Assembly (NCBI RefSeq): GCF_910592395.1
Contig: NC_088311.1
Coordinates: 23,964,646-24,028,645 of the forward strand
Direction: 5' to 3'
Origin: Lineus longissimus
Taxonomy: Eukaryota; Nemertea; Pilidiophora; Heteronemertea; Lineidae
Length of the DNA: 64,000 nucleotides
Shown here: piece by piece, positions 31,298 through 43,600 of the stretch
Layout of the letters: every line of letters begins with the position of its first letter
Position numbering within the stretch: position 1 is the stretch's first letter
The notes under the pieces: model-generated
Database searches by the model: none
The model's input: only the letters and a program-made list of their open reading frames with translations
Told to the model about the DNA's origin: nothing
Position numbers and translations under genes: made by a program

Positions 31298-33141
31298 CTA
31301 TTCAGAATACACTCCGTACACAGTCCCGACAGCGAATAAGGAATGGTTTCTATACTCGTATGTGGAACACGTATCATATCTCTGGTCCCATAGACACCGA
31401 CTTGTTATTTTACACCCTTGACCGTCAAGCTGTCCTATATGAACAACACAGATGATTTTATACCGAGGTACCATCATTTCCTTTACTCTTGCCTTGACAA
31501 CCTGGAAAAACAAAATGCAACAGCTTTGAAAAACTTCTCTCGTGATGACATAATGAGACACATTAGTTCGTCACTGGCAATGGATTTGTCATCCTGTTAT
31601 CTGACTGAATGAGCAAAGTGCCTATTTTCGATGGGTGTTTGAATTAACTGGATCCTGGATGCTGGTTAAATTTTTCTTCATCCCTAGCACGGATGTTTAT
31701 AGCACGGATGTATGTGCTACATTCGTGTCCCTAGCAAGCACGACACTACATGTATGTGTGCTATATCTCCTAAACATAATGACGTCACGAAATGGAATTT
31801 GATATTGGCAGAGAGGACGCACGAATTTTATGTCTGCATGGAGAATGAATTTCATACTCACTTCAGATACAGTCTTTGTCATCTGTTTACATAGCTCTGC
31901 CTCGTATTTTTCCTCCGCGAGATAGCTTTCAAATACATCTCTGATGATATTCGTGATAGCTAAGGTGGAGAGCCTCCTTGCTGGTTCAAGCTGGTACGTG
32001 TTCTCCAATCTGATAGGCGGACGAAGGACGTCGTCGTGCGGTTCGTCTGCGAAAGATATCGTGCTCATTGAGCTGTAATGATAAGAAATTATTTCAGAAC
32101 CGGTGTGAAAAGAATGTAGTCCCACTTTGTTTAGGATCTCGAGCAATTTCGCAATCCATATGGATAAACTGACTTCCTCCAAGTAGAGTTATGCATTCTA
32201 AGTAACTGAACGCGCTAACAGCTACCCAAGTCCAAAATGAATAAACTGTACAGTACTTACTAATCCCTACCCCGTGGAACTTACCCTAGCACTATGTCTG
32301 GGAATTGAATAACTGTTCATCGGGCCGATGTGCCTCTTACCTGATGCGGACGTGACGGCCAGTCCCTTTGTTTAAGTCATTAAACATAGTAATTACATGT
32401 ATCTTCTGCACATCAATTAATGATAACACTAATCCGTCTTACTGCAACATGCAGACCACAGCCAGTGTTACGCATTCTAACGCCATTGCGTTTAATCAAC
32501 TTAATGGATGGCGAAAATGCTCTAAAATAGACTTCAGAAATAAGTAATTTTCCGGGGCATTCAGATCAATCATGATATTAATATATAAGTCATGTTTGTG
32601 CATAAATATTCTATTTTCATTACTGGTGGATTTATACGAGATCAGTGTGACTTTCCGGAGCAGGTTTTCCTCTCGTATAGTCCGATACCGACCCTTGTTT
32701 TGGTAAACCTTAAAATTGATGTATCGTTTTTCTTATAGTTGGATCATGATATAGTCTATAGTGTGTGCCTTCTTAAAGCCCGCCTCATGCAATTAGTTCA
32801 CGCATTTCGAGAAATCAAAGGATGGTGTCCAAGATGGCCGCTGCCTTGAATACTTAACAAAGCGGCGACTAGACCAGGCTTCGAACCCACGATCATTAAG
32901 TGTGAATCAGACACAATCGAGCGGTTTAGATTTGGACGAAGATTGGGGACGAGGTTTTTGTTGTTGTTGTTGACGACAACGGGTCAAGTTGATTGTTTTG
33001 TCTGATTTTACTAGGCATACCATATATAATAGACTGTTTCATTGCATTTCTGATAACATGCAAGGCGATATTCGCTGTCAAAATACCCCCTCGTTCTCGT
33101 TCTAGGATCAAAATCTGTACCTCCCTTACCTTCTTCGCCAT
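31298..33141 (-). CDS. DYNLT5-like: Tctex1 domain-containing dynein light chain, complete (DYNLT5/TCTEX1D1-like)
   Basis: Exons from high to low: 33141-33130 (MAKK), 32405-32341, 32072-31862, 31501-31298 (492 nt, 163 residues). The last two exons are secure: MSTISFADEP, ENTYQLEPARR, YEAELCKQMTKTVSE, VPRYKIICVVHIGQLDGQG, SRCLWDQRYD and FAVGTVYGVYSE follow the Tctex1 fold to its C-terminus. The first two exons fit by splice sites and phase but are less certain. MSTISF in exon 3 is an alternative start. Tctex1-type light chains dimerise on dynein intermediate chains. The TCTEX1D subgroup is mostly linked to cilia and intraflagellar or axonemal dynein. This intact gene is in unit 2, and only its last exon survives in unit 1. 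Confidence 0.85.
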
Positions 33142-33561
33142 CGCGCTGTTGCAATATGCGCGAGGATTACCGATATATGTTTAGTACGCAGTACAAGTAA
33201 TTATCGCCATGTTGTGTTCACTTGCCTCCATAGCGACAGACAAGCAAGTAACGAGTCATTTAACCGATGCTTTGATTTTTTAACCTCGGCTACTGTCGTT
33301 ATTTACCTGTGCATCACACTATGATGGTGAATGCACACAGTGCCCCATCTGAAGGGTGACGAGGATTAATGCGCTAAGCGTGTCTGGATTCAAAATAACA
33401 TTCCTATTGATACATAATACCAAACCTTCATTGATTACGTATGCTAATTGCTCGACTGAGATCGAGTGCGGCGATGAACCAAATTCATTTCCTTTCAGGC
33501 ATATTCAGATACATTCTGATAAGTGGGCATGACCAGGACGTGTAACGCATCCATGCCTCCT

Positions 33562-34020
33562 TGACACAAACCTCCTCCCGTGTACTATGTGAAGGTGATT
33601 CGAGCCGACCATGGTCAGACCTGGCTCATATGTTACTTACTCATGCCTTCTCGTCATCGTCTCCACCCTGTGTACTGTTTGAAGGTGTTTCGAGCCGACC
33701 ATGACACCTGGCCATTATGTGACACCCATGCCCAGAGATATCATCCCCACCCAGTGAACATGGGAAAGGAGTTCAGAGCTGACCATGGCCGTGTAACTCA
33801 CACGTCGAAGGTGCCGGCCCGACAGTGACAAGACTTTTATGAAATTGTTACCCACCATTGCCCGCCAACACCCAGGCGTCATCCTCACTTTGTCAACCGG
33901 GTGGCGGGGTCCCGATTATAACCACCATGGACGCGTCACTCACCCTTGCCTCCTCGACATCATCCCTACCCTGTGAACAGGGTGAAGGGGTTCCGAGCTG
34001 ACCATGGATGTGTTGCTGGC
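33562..34020 (+). repeat. Degenerate tandem repeat (unit 2 copy)
   Basis: Counterpart of 24930-25380 with the same CGAGCCGACCATG-type units. Confidence 0.6.
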
Positions 34021-34396
34021 TCGCTTCTTCAGCAGCCGCGCTGCTTTTTCTCTTGCTACGTCACTCATTTTGTGGTTTTCTAGAAAAAGATGAAAAATTG
34101 AAAGACGTACTCTAACGTCAGAGTGGTCACACTTTTTTCATGCATGACTGAAAATTATGCCTGGGACAGGCATGAAATTAGAAACTCCCTTTACATGTTT
34201 CAAATACGTCAAAGAACTGCACTGGCAACGAAACATTGCAAATGGCTCAAAATCGATAGACACTTTAATCCATTTGCTAAATATTTGTATATGGGAATTC
34301 ACTAAAAATCGATTAGTTTGCTGATTTCGTGAAATATACAAGCAATCGACACACACATGGTTTGCTGCTCCTTATTGGACACGTTAGGGACAAATC

Positions 34397-36436
34397 GATA
34401 TTGTTATTCATGAAGTTCAAATGAAATGTAGCAACCAACCTTGATTTTACTGCTCCTCTAAATGGATTTAAACAGTCAAGCTGTTCAAGGCCATGAGAGA
34501 TGTGAGCAAAATCTCGGGTACGAAGGGACCGACACGACACGGTCATATTTACAAAATAAATGGTTGTATTCTCCACCTTTAGGCCAATGAAATTGGGTTA
34601 CCTGTTTCTCATAACCTGTCACTACAGTATTTTGGCCAACAAAAATATCCGTGTTCGTTATTCATAAGTTTTGCAAAAAATGGAAAAAATCCAACAAATA
34701 TTATACTGTGACGTAAAACATTTCGTTTCGGCTCAAATCAGGTTGCGTCAAATGGTTTAAACTGCTCACCGCCACATGAAAAATTAACGAGATATTTTTC
34801 TTCGTAGCAAATTCTCAAAAATGGCGGAAGACAAACATCTTATTTTCTTGCCCTTATCGTAAATAGATTGTTACACCTGCGTTCTCCCGATATTATATGC
34901 TTTAGTAGTAGGCCTATATTGAAATGAGAAAATCGTTTAATTAACGTAGACTACTAATATTTGCATACCATTTGCTAAACTTTAATGGGTATATGTTCAA
35001 TGCATCACAACGAGTTCTTAATTGAAGGAAAGTCTGATAAATCGACCGCATGAGTGTTTAAATAATAAAAATACATATCTTCAAGGGAAGAAAATAAAAT
35101 GAAATCGAGCAATATTTTCGGTTCTCTGGAAAACAAAAGTCATCTCCAGAAAATGTCATAAAGGGTTTCCCAATAAGTGTCTGTGCACACTGGAAATTCC
35201 TGGGAATGAAGGCCGACCATCATCTTGATAGTTTGCCGAAAACGTAGGCCTACCCACACATCATACGGCTTCACCTGTTCACGGGCATGACATGAAGAAG
35301 AAGCAAGCCTGTGGGTAAGGCATAAAGCAGAAACATGCTTACGAGTAAGCAATAGCAGAAACAGGTCTGCGGGTAAAACACAAAGAAGAAACAGGTTTAT
35401 ACAGGAGTTGGCAAAACGCAGAAACAGACCTACGGATAAGGCATAAAGCAGTAACATAACAAACTAATATCATACATCACCTTTTATCGTACAACCATTT
35501 GAGATTGATATGCCTGTGTAATACCGTACTCTCCCGGGATAAATCGTATGCTATAGCAATATATCGAATTGAAAAAATCGTTATAGTGAGTGGTAACTAT
35601 TTGCATTTCCTAACTGAATTGAAAAGACCTCCGTCTGCGTGTAATAATGGCGACGCTATGGCTGTAATAAATACATAGTCTTGAATAATATCGGCAGAGA
35701 AAGACAATACTTCTTATTGTACATTACCAGGTAGGCCTGTGTGTTGTATGTCAAAATGTCTGCATACACTGTACACAAAGGCCTCTAGAAACATGCAACT
35801 TGTATTAAATACATATTCTTCGTAATCCAATAGGCCTTTCATGCCCACGGGGCAGAGACAACATCAGAATGAACAAATGCTCAATAATGCAATAACAATT
35901 TTGCTTAAGCACCAGATTAAATGATCATCTACTTTGCTCAAATTAATCCCTGAAGTGTTTAAAGCTTTTTAAAACAATTATTAAAAACTACCCGAGGCAT
36001 GTCCATGTGACATGAATTTTAATCACAATTTCTCCACGCATATTGAATTTTCATCTCGAGTATTATTACATTGAAGGCACGTTTGCCTGATACAAACTCC
36101 TAGTACTAGTTTTTCCTCCTTTTTTATATTCCCCTTCTTTCTTAAAAAACACTTTAGGGTTCCCAAGGTCGTTGGTGATATAACGGGAACTATAGAATAA
36201 AGAGTGTCGGGTGTCCGTGGTGATATGCATAGAATTTCTATGGCATAGGTTAAAAAATGGATAATAAAGCCTAGAGTTTCCCTCAGCACAACCCTGTACC
36301 ATCTACATGTACATTGACATGTTTTTGATCCCCACGAGCTGACGTAAAAAATTCATATAAAATTCATTGAATATAATAGTTTGACAGAAAATACCAGCCA
36401 TCAGCAGCTAACTAATCTTCAAGATGCAAGTGTTGA
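34397..36436. other. Intergenic spacer after the duplication
   Basis: No gene recognised. At about 35300-35460 lies a loose tandem array with units of some 35-50 bp around GGCATAAAGCAGAAACA and ACAGGTCTGCGGGTAA. The remainder is AT-rich single-copy sequence as far as I can see. Confidence 0.45.
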
Positions 36437-36530
36437 ATGGATTTAAAACGTGGATTCTGGCAGTTAAAACTGGCAGTGGAAGCTAGGGCGAAAACTGCCT
36501 TTGTTTGTCATGCACCGTTTTTTTCTGGCA
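36437..36530 (+). pseudogene. Ty3/gypsy-type reverse transcriptase fragment
   Basis: The frame from 36437 starts MDLKRGFWQLKLAVEARAKT then AFVC. The pattern L-D-L-x-x-G-F/Y-W-Q-x-x-L-x-x-x-x-x-x-K-T-A-F is a hallmark of the reverse transcriptase domain of Ty3/gypsy LTR retrotransposons, just before the YxDD region. Similarity fades after about 30 residues and no other pol or gag part was found nearby, so it is a small relic. Confidence 0.55.
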
Positions 36531-36997
36531 AGGTGACAATAAGTAGCTTAATGAAGGGACCATGTCATCTATATACAAACTTTATTTATGTGTCACTGAA
36601 CATTCGCCAGCCATACTTTGACATAGGATGGCGTATTTATGGATTGGACCTCAGCAACGCAAAGCAATCGGTCGAGGCAGAAAACGACACACGACACGCT
36701 ATTAACACAGGCTTATGCTTCATGCGTTTTAGTTACGTAATTGATTAAAGTGTAGCAGGTATACTCAACAACGATGTACATATATATAGGAAATAGTCTG
36801 AACTCAGTTTTACTAAAAGTGTCACTTGTTTAGATAGTTATCAATTCTTATTTAGAGTCGACTGAGGTCCTTTACATATTTACTGTGATGTGCTCATGAT
36901 AGAAACGAGACGTATGTACTGAATTGTATGCGTCGTACGTATGAATGTATAACTAGACTTTGGCTTTCTCGTGTCGTCTGCCAAATTGAGTTTACAT

Positions 36998-38947
36998 TCA
37001 TCTGCATCGAATGAGGTCTTTCAAATCCTTCCTATACCTGACTCCGCCTCCTAAGCAGTACAGATAGAAGTTGACGGCATAATTACAACACCACAATTGA
37101 TAAAGAAGCCAAAGCTCCAGGCCATAACGATGTCTCCAATATGCATCTCTCATGTCGTACTTGCGCGATACATCAGGGACGTCCATCAGAAAAAGATACA
37201 ATCTATATGGAAGTGACGTCACAATATAGGCGGTACTGACAAGGAGTAACATCCGGGTAAGAAAGTGCGTATCCTTGATCTTTGCACATTTATCCAAAGA
37301 TCCCGATTGCATCGAATGACGCTCCTTTGAGGCGTTCCGAACGCCTATTACAATAAAGATGTTACTAACGAATATAATAGCAAAGGGAAGCAGGGTACCG
37401 AGCACGAATCGAAGCCCCGAGACCAAGAGTTCTATGACTTGGTTGTTTCCTGGAATGGCCGACTTCAGGAATTCAGCGCCTGAAATGGAATTGAGAGCCA
37501 ATGCTACCAACAAAAGCATTAAGGTAACAGCCGGTCGTACTTACTAGCAGACATTGGTCATAATCATTGCGTTAATTTCATGAGAATTTCATAAAAAATG
37601 ACGCCAAGTTGGTGACCTAACTTGTTTTGAACAATTCAGTCAATAAGGAGATTAATATTTATAGATGCTCTGAGATGCCATTGCTTGCCAGGAGTCGTTG
37701 GGGGAGAATCACCCACGTCGAAACCTACCGATACAATTCGTATAATATTCTCAGTTATGATCGTATTCCGCTTCGTCCATCTTGTTGTGCTACATGGATT
37801 ATTGTAAGATATTCTCATCTTACAAGCATCTTGTATAAGAGTGTATAAGTTTTTATGTAAGAAACTGCTGAAGATTTTAACCAAGAATCGTTTCAGAATC
37901 TTATTGAAATTGTAGATGGGAAGTTCGGGCCCCCTCTATTTCATGGACAAGCTGGATTCACACCTGAAAACACTTAACGATAAAACTCTTTGTACCTGTC
38001 TCTGGATCCGATACATACTGAATGGTAAACAGCATGTTTAGGTTGACAATACTTAACGCCAGGGTCATTACGATGACAGTTTTCCTTGCCCGTGTCCTTG
38101 TGCAGAGACGCGAGGCTGCCATCGGGAACCGCACTGCTATCAGGCGGTCAACGGACATGGCAGATTGGAAGAATCCTGACTGCATTCCGAAAGTCGCCAT
38201 CAAATAAACAACAAATCTGGATAATGGAAGAAACCAGAAAAACAATGCCACACAAAGGTTCTGAAAATGAAGGAGTGCTTATTCAGGGGCGAAAGCCATT
38301 AACTATTAACTTATTGGCGACACCTGTAACAAATGTTGTGCGGAACAGAGATGATATCGTTTCAACATATGAAATCATTGCATCAGCATAGTTTCGGGAT
38401 GGTACAATGACATTTTGCGATGATGTGATTGCTTAAAATCAGAAAATCGGGAACAAGGGACTTCCTGATAGGTAACGCCAAATAAAACGGATTTCGTGGC
38501 TTTCGCATCGACACTCTTCATTTCTCGTGAATTCGGATTGAAGAGGATAAGAATACGGAGTGTGGAGAGATGCTGCCAAGACAACACCGCCAAAACTAGT
38601 ACTAGATGCAATGACAAAACCTACTTGTAAATAGCGTCCCTTGGTCTTAGGATCCTTCTTCCAAGTTGAGAGAAAAAGAATGACTTGAACCAGGTAATCT
38701 GCACAAGTTGTGCAGTATCAACGACCGCCATTGCAATTATATAAACACTGGGGGAAAGATCCCTGTTACGTTGCCTGGTCGCAATCAAAATGGATAGGAT
38801 ATTTCCTGGTATTCCGAATACGACTGCTACTAGCCATGCGTAGTTCCGTAAGATGATAATGATGTGTGCTAGGGTCCCGGGATATTCTGCATCGAACACA
38901 ATATCTGCTCGGGAACTAAAATTATGCTCGCCAGCCTCGTTATCCAT
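36998..38947 (-). CDS. Rhodopsin-class GPCR, paralogue A
   Basis: Three exons: 38947-38625, 38216-37996, 37479-36998 (1026 nt, 341 residues). TM1 carries GIPGNILSILIATRQRN (Asn 1.50 context) and TM2 VYIIAMAVVDTAQ. TM3 ends SAMSVDRLIAVRFP, with DRL in place of DRY. TM5 has LPFAIIFVSN, TM6 ITSLPYRLYLF and TM7 NYAVNFYLYCLGGG followed by RYRKDLKDL. N-terminal N-F-S is a glycosylation site. This is a class A receptor of the orphan neuropeptide/TRH- or secretagogue-receptor-like type that is expanded in many invertebrates. The ligand is not predictable. I chose MDNEAGEH as start because it aligns with the start of paralogue B. An upstream in-frame ATG exists at 39013. Intron phases (2, then 1) are the same as in paralogue B. 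Confidence 0.85.
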
Positions 38948-40272
38948 AATTCCAGGCTGTTTGCTTCTTATCGCTAGTTTCGATGACGAAAGGAACAAAA
39001 TTGTAACTGACATTCAAAAGGTTAATATTTTATTCTTGTTATTGGCGATTTTACTTTGTTATTACCTTTTCAACTATATCTCTCTGTATAAACTTTAAAA
39101 TACGAACAACAACTGTCCTCGTCCAATGGATTTGAGATTTGGGTCCCTGGCACTAATCCGAGCACTGCGGAAATTCCTTTTACAAGAAAGCTTTTACGAT
39201 ATTTGGCAAGATCTCTTTCTACAGCTTCCTTGTTATTGAAAGCAAGTGCTACAATGCAACGCATGAGGCATTCATTTTGATATCCGCACTAACATCAAGA
39301 AAACAATGCCAACACTACACGGGCTTCCCAGAATGTTTGGTATGACTCTTTTATCTCCATCGGTAAGCGTTCTGTTCTGGAACTACTCCTGTATGTGACA
39401 GTTATGTGAAACGTTCACAAACACTGTTGGGAAGTGGTCACACTTTCCTCATCATGAGGTGCCAAGCCTCGACGGAATAACCATTCGCGATTGGTCAATG
39501 GTAGTTAGGGTGTGATGGTACAGTCAACCTGAATGTCTCATTAATCACAAATTCTCTCTGTCATAGCTGGCTTCTAAACTTTTTTCGACAATCCTCATCT
39601 CGTATTCATTTGAATATGTGCAGTCATGACAACTGCAGATGTTGATTAGCTAACAAGTAACGCCTATGTAAATCCGAATAACACAACTATTTTAATCCCA
39701 GGATATATCAGGACGTGATGTGTTTTTAGAAATAGCTGATATTTACATCAGTTTGATGCTATTGCATGTTTTGTATCAGCTCTACGTGACACATAAAAAG
39801 CGGTGCGATACCACACCAGTCATGAGTATGCAGGTTGTATGAGAAAAACTATGCAGACTATACCTCTGATAATACTGAGGCCTACCTAAAAGCCAAAACG
39901 ACATCATCAATTAAGGGGTATGTTTTAATCAAGATGAATGATGTTCCAATGGAAACTCTAAAGCCACATTGGACAACACAATCAATAATGAGGATGACCA
40001 ATGTTTATCTGTCCACTCGGATTTTCATAACATCCTGAATACCTGTAGAGTTTGGTTCATTATTGCGAAGGGTGAAATTAAGGTAATTTTGCGCATGAAT
40101 GAGAATCGTTTTTTCGTCAGCCTCTGTGAATTATTTGGGTCTGATGAATGCGGAGTCGAGATCAATGGCAAAGGTTCTGTACATTTCACAACATAGCGAT
40201 TAGAGATCTGCTTATTTGATGATCAGTACATTTGGATCCCGAGAGCATTATGAGAATTATTTCTAAAACTGC
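38948..40272. other. Spacer between GPCR-A and receptor-A
   Basis: Upstream region of GPCR-A and downstream region of receptor-A. No exon or clear repeat seen. Confidence 0.45.
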
Positions 40273-40626
40273 TCAAGCTTTGGAAAGTTTGCGGAGTTTT
40301 TTTATAAACGTGTTTTGTGGATGCGAAACTGGATCCTGACACTGTTCAGGTCTCTGCATATATCCACCACTAATTCGCATTCCCAGAAGTATAGTTTGGG
40401 GAAATTCCGCGTCCGAATGAGGTACAGAGCCCGACCACGTCGTACTTGACATGCTTGAGTCAACATCACTATCGTATTCATCAGGAAAAACGTTTAACAA
40501 TGGGAAGGTCACTGATTCCGAATCTTCCGGTGACAGAGACAAGGTTCTAGAATTACAGTCCTGGAACTCAAACTTTGATGACGAGACACACTTCCTTTCT
40601 TGATCATATGCTGATTCTGCAGGTGA
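40273..40626 (-). other. 117 open codons in frame beyond the receptor-A stop
   Basis: Directly after TAA (40629-40627) the same frame stays open to a second stop at 40273-40275. It reads SPAESAYDQERK onward, with acidic Ser-rich stretches (DEYDSDVDSSMSSTTW) and SGGYMQRPEQ, in the same style as the tail before the stop. Vertebrate gp130 also ends with a GGYM-containing STAT-docking site. I read this as the distal cytoplasmic tail cut off by a premature stop, or reached by readthrough, RNA editing or a functional allele. It is not an independent gene. Confidence 0.6.
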
Positions 40627-43600
40627 TTAATGTAGTTTCGAGTGACCGGCGTCATCAACGTCATTCAATATGTTTGGTGCAGGATGCCCCTCTGATTCGG
40701 TGTCACTTGGACCCGGATCAAAACAGCGCTGAAGTGAGGCAAGTTTAACATAATCATCAACCGAATCTTCACTAGAAGCGCTCCCTAGGTCACTCGAAGG
40801 TGAATCATCTCTTTTTCTAGCGGACGTTCCTTTGAGTATGACATCTGGGTCATATGGTGCCTCCAAGTTAAGCACGGGTAGAACATGAGCAGGTGCAGTC
40901 CGAGAGCTCTGCCATGGTAGTTGGTTATTTGCAACGAAACGGCCCCGCTCGCGCTCATCGACAATCTCCATAAACACGTCTCCATTTGGATAGTTTATGA
41001 TATTCTCATCAGCTTCTGGGACGGGCTGTAGGCTGGGCTGGTGGGAGGTCGGATTTAAAAGTCCTGGGGACCTGCCAAAGGTTCCATCAGAAGCTGACGC
41101 ACTAAGCAGGCTCGTGCCGTCCCCCATGTTGGTATAACAAGACCCTCCGCTCTTAAATTGAAAAAGGAAAACGTTCCGTGAGTTTAATCTACAGGTAAGT
41201 ATCTCAGAAATAATGCAGATCCCTCTTTCCTGTTATCCTACCCAAAACTCCAGATCAGATTCTTATAAGATTCTACTCAGTTTTATGTACATGTACATCT
41301 ATGATCTTTACAATATTCTTGTAAAACTCTTATCTCTACCAAATTCTTGTAAGATTCTATAGTTTAGAATTCAGTGTCCTATCAGTATTTTCGAATACAG
41401 TCGAACCCCGGTCGGCGACCACCCCGGTAACGCGACCACCCCGCTATGACGACCAAGAATCGCCGGTCCCGAATGGTTTCCTCCCTAATTACCATTACAA
41501 GGCCCCAGGTAACACGACCATCCCGGTACCCAGACCACGACCACTGGATTGGGCGGTCCCAAAGTCAAATTCACCCCTCTATACCGACCAAAGGACCTAA
41601 TTGCCGTTATCGGTCGGGACAGCATCTCCAATTAACCCACCTTGGCGCGAAGCTCTCTTGATTATTATAACACCACGGACAGTGGCTATCATGAGAATCC
41701 ATTTGAAAACTTTTGTACAGGCATTTACTATCGGTCCCTTTTTTCCCTTCATTATTCAGCCCTGTCAGTGTTAGGCATGCTGGGTATGATTTACATCAAG
41801 TCAGGCAGCGTTTATCAACGAACACATTGGAGCATTCTAAATTGTGGAATGATGAGAACTGAAAAGACGAATGCTGGCATGATTTCTGTTAAGAGATCGA
41901 TTGCGGCAAATTTGTCATGCTACAGATGAAAAAATGTCTAAGTCCAAATATTTTTTCCATTTTTTTGGGGCTCAAATTGAAGAAACATCATTATCTGTCC
42001 CCGGATTTTCAACTTCACTAACGCGACCATCCCGGTTACGCGACCATTCAACCTCGGTCCCATGAGTGGTCGTGTTACCGGGGATCCACTGTAGTTCTCA
42101 CTGACCTGGATATTTTTGAACGAGTGTACATACCTAACTGCTATCTACATTTATTTTGCTTATATAAATACAAGCGGACAAATAATTAAAAAAAACGTGA
42201 CCCGTCGAGAAATATAAGCGATACCTTGAATAGTTGGTTAAGGTCAAAACACTCCCAGAAAAGTGTTCAGCTTGATACACTATACCAGTGTAGTGTTCAC
42301 GAATAGAGTCATCCGAAACACAGAAGTATAAGAATCTAAGAATTATCGAGGAAACCCAGGATTCACCACAGGGTTTGGATCCGTGGTACACCAACCTTGA
42401 CAACGATGTTGTCTATACAATATCCAATAGAATTACAAGACGTTTATTAGATTCTGGCTTATAAACCAGAATCTCGTATGAAGCTAAGCGGGATTTTCAC
42501 CAGTTTTATAGCCTTTATGAGGCTGCTCTAGAATTCGTCCTTACCACGGTCGGTATCAGTTGAGTTAGTTCCCTACTGCTATGGTCACAATGTCCGGAGC
42601 TACTCTCTGATTCTGAACGTTCAGGACGTTGCGTGTTATCGATCATGATCGCATAATATTCATCAGTGGTACCATCATTTCCTTCCAAAGCCTGAAATAC
42701 ATGAATTTAAAAAAAAGTAATACTCCTAAATTAAAATTGTGTTAGAAGCTTAAATAATCATCACTACACGTTGCCATAAATTTTGGTGGCATCTGCCGTT
42801 TCTGTTGGGAGAAAATAGAAAATTGGTGAGAGATGAATGCTGATCGAGGTTATTTACGTAGTTACTGATTGGCCAAGGCACTGCCTAGTAACAAGGTTTG
42901 TTTGATAATTACAAAAAATAATAAAACTAAATGGCAGTATTCGTTAGATAAAATCCGTAATAATGAAACTTAGTTGGATGTTTGTTAAATTATTGCAGTG
43001 CAAGTTTTTTTTCTACCATTGTGTCCAGTGGAACTTTTTATCTAAATCAACACTTCAGAAATCTTATGGCAGTAATTTACAACAAATCCCGAGTTTCAGG
43101 GTAGGTTGCAGCTTATACATATACATGTACAAAGTACTTGCCTGTATGACGGCTGGCGTTCTCTGAATTTGTAGCCGTTTCTTCTTGGATGTCGTTCTCC
43201 TATAGAACCTGCAACGACGACCGAAATGTCATCTCCTTACATGTATATCGAAATGTCTAAGTAAATAACTCAAAGGTATTTTCAAGAAAAAAGAAAAAGA
43301 AAGGAAAACTCAGGTTTTGATCATTTAATTATTTAAAAGAAATGAAAACTTGCCATATTATAATAATAATAAATAATGAGTCTTTTATATAGCGCAATTC
43401 TGTGACACTATATAGTTCTCGCTGAAAGCGCTTTGGGATATATTATTACCCCGGTCTCCACAGAAATCAATCCGGGGTTTCAAGGAACAACCAGAAGGTG
43501 CTCACTTGAACTCGACCAGTAGGGGAACTAAGCAGTGACTCGGCCGGGTGTCGAATCCACGACCTCCTGATCATGAGGCCGACTCTCTACCACTGCGCTA

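Larger units (their letters stand above)
25740..34396. repeat. Tandem segmental duplication, unit 2
   Basis: Second head-to-tail copy of the 17948-25736 unit. The copies abut at about 25737, where the unit 1 end (GGACACGTTAGGGACAAATC) meets the unit 2 start (AATAACATTAAGA). Unit 2 carries the complete Tctex1 light chain gene, peptide gene 2 and a second RNF11 exon 1. It is about 0.9 kb longer than unit 1, mainly because unit 1 lacks the 31555-33561 segment. Confidence 0.95.

Noticed and set aside
31697-31861. C-terminal extension of the Tctex1 exon 3 ORF
   Set aside because: A GTGAGT donor at 31861 ends the exon exactly where the family needs the next exon. The downstream frame is intronic read-through.
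32850-32930. SINE-like segment with GGTTCGAA-type B box (minus strand)
   Set aside because: Only a B-box-like match is visible. No A box at the right distance and no tail, so it is not called.
36437-36748. Full-length 103-codon coding gene
   Set aside because: Only the first about 30 residues resemble a reverse transcriptase. The rest is unrelated, so it is a relic and not a gene.
40273-40542. Independent small gene on the minus strand
   Set aside because: It is in the same frame as the receptor-A tail, directly after its stop, and has no promoter or acceptor of its own. It is better read as the distal tail.
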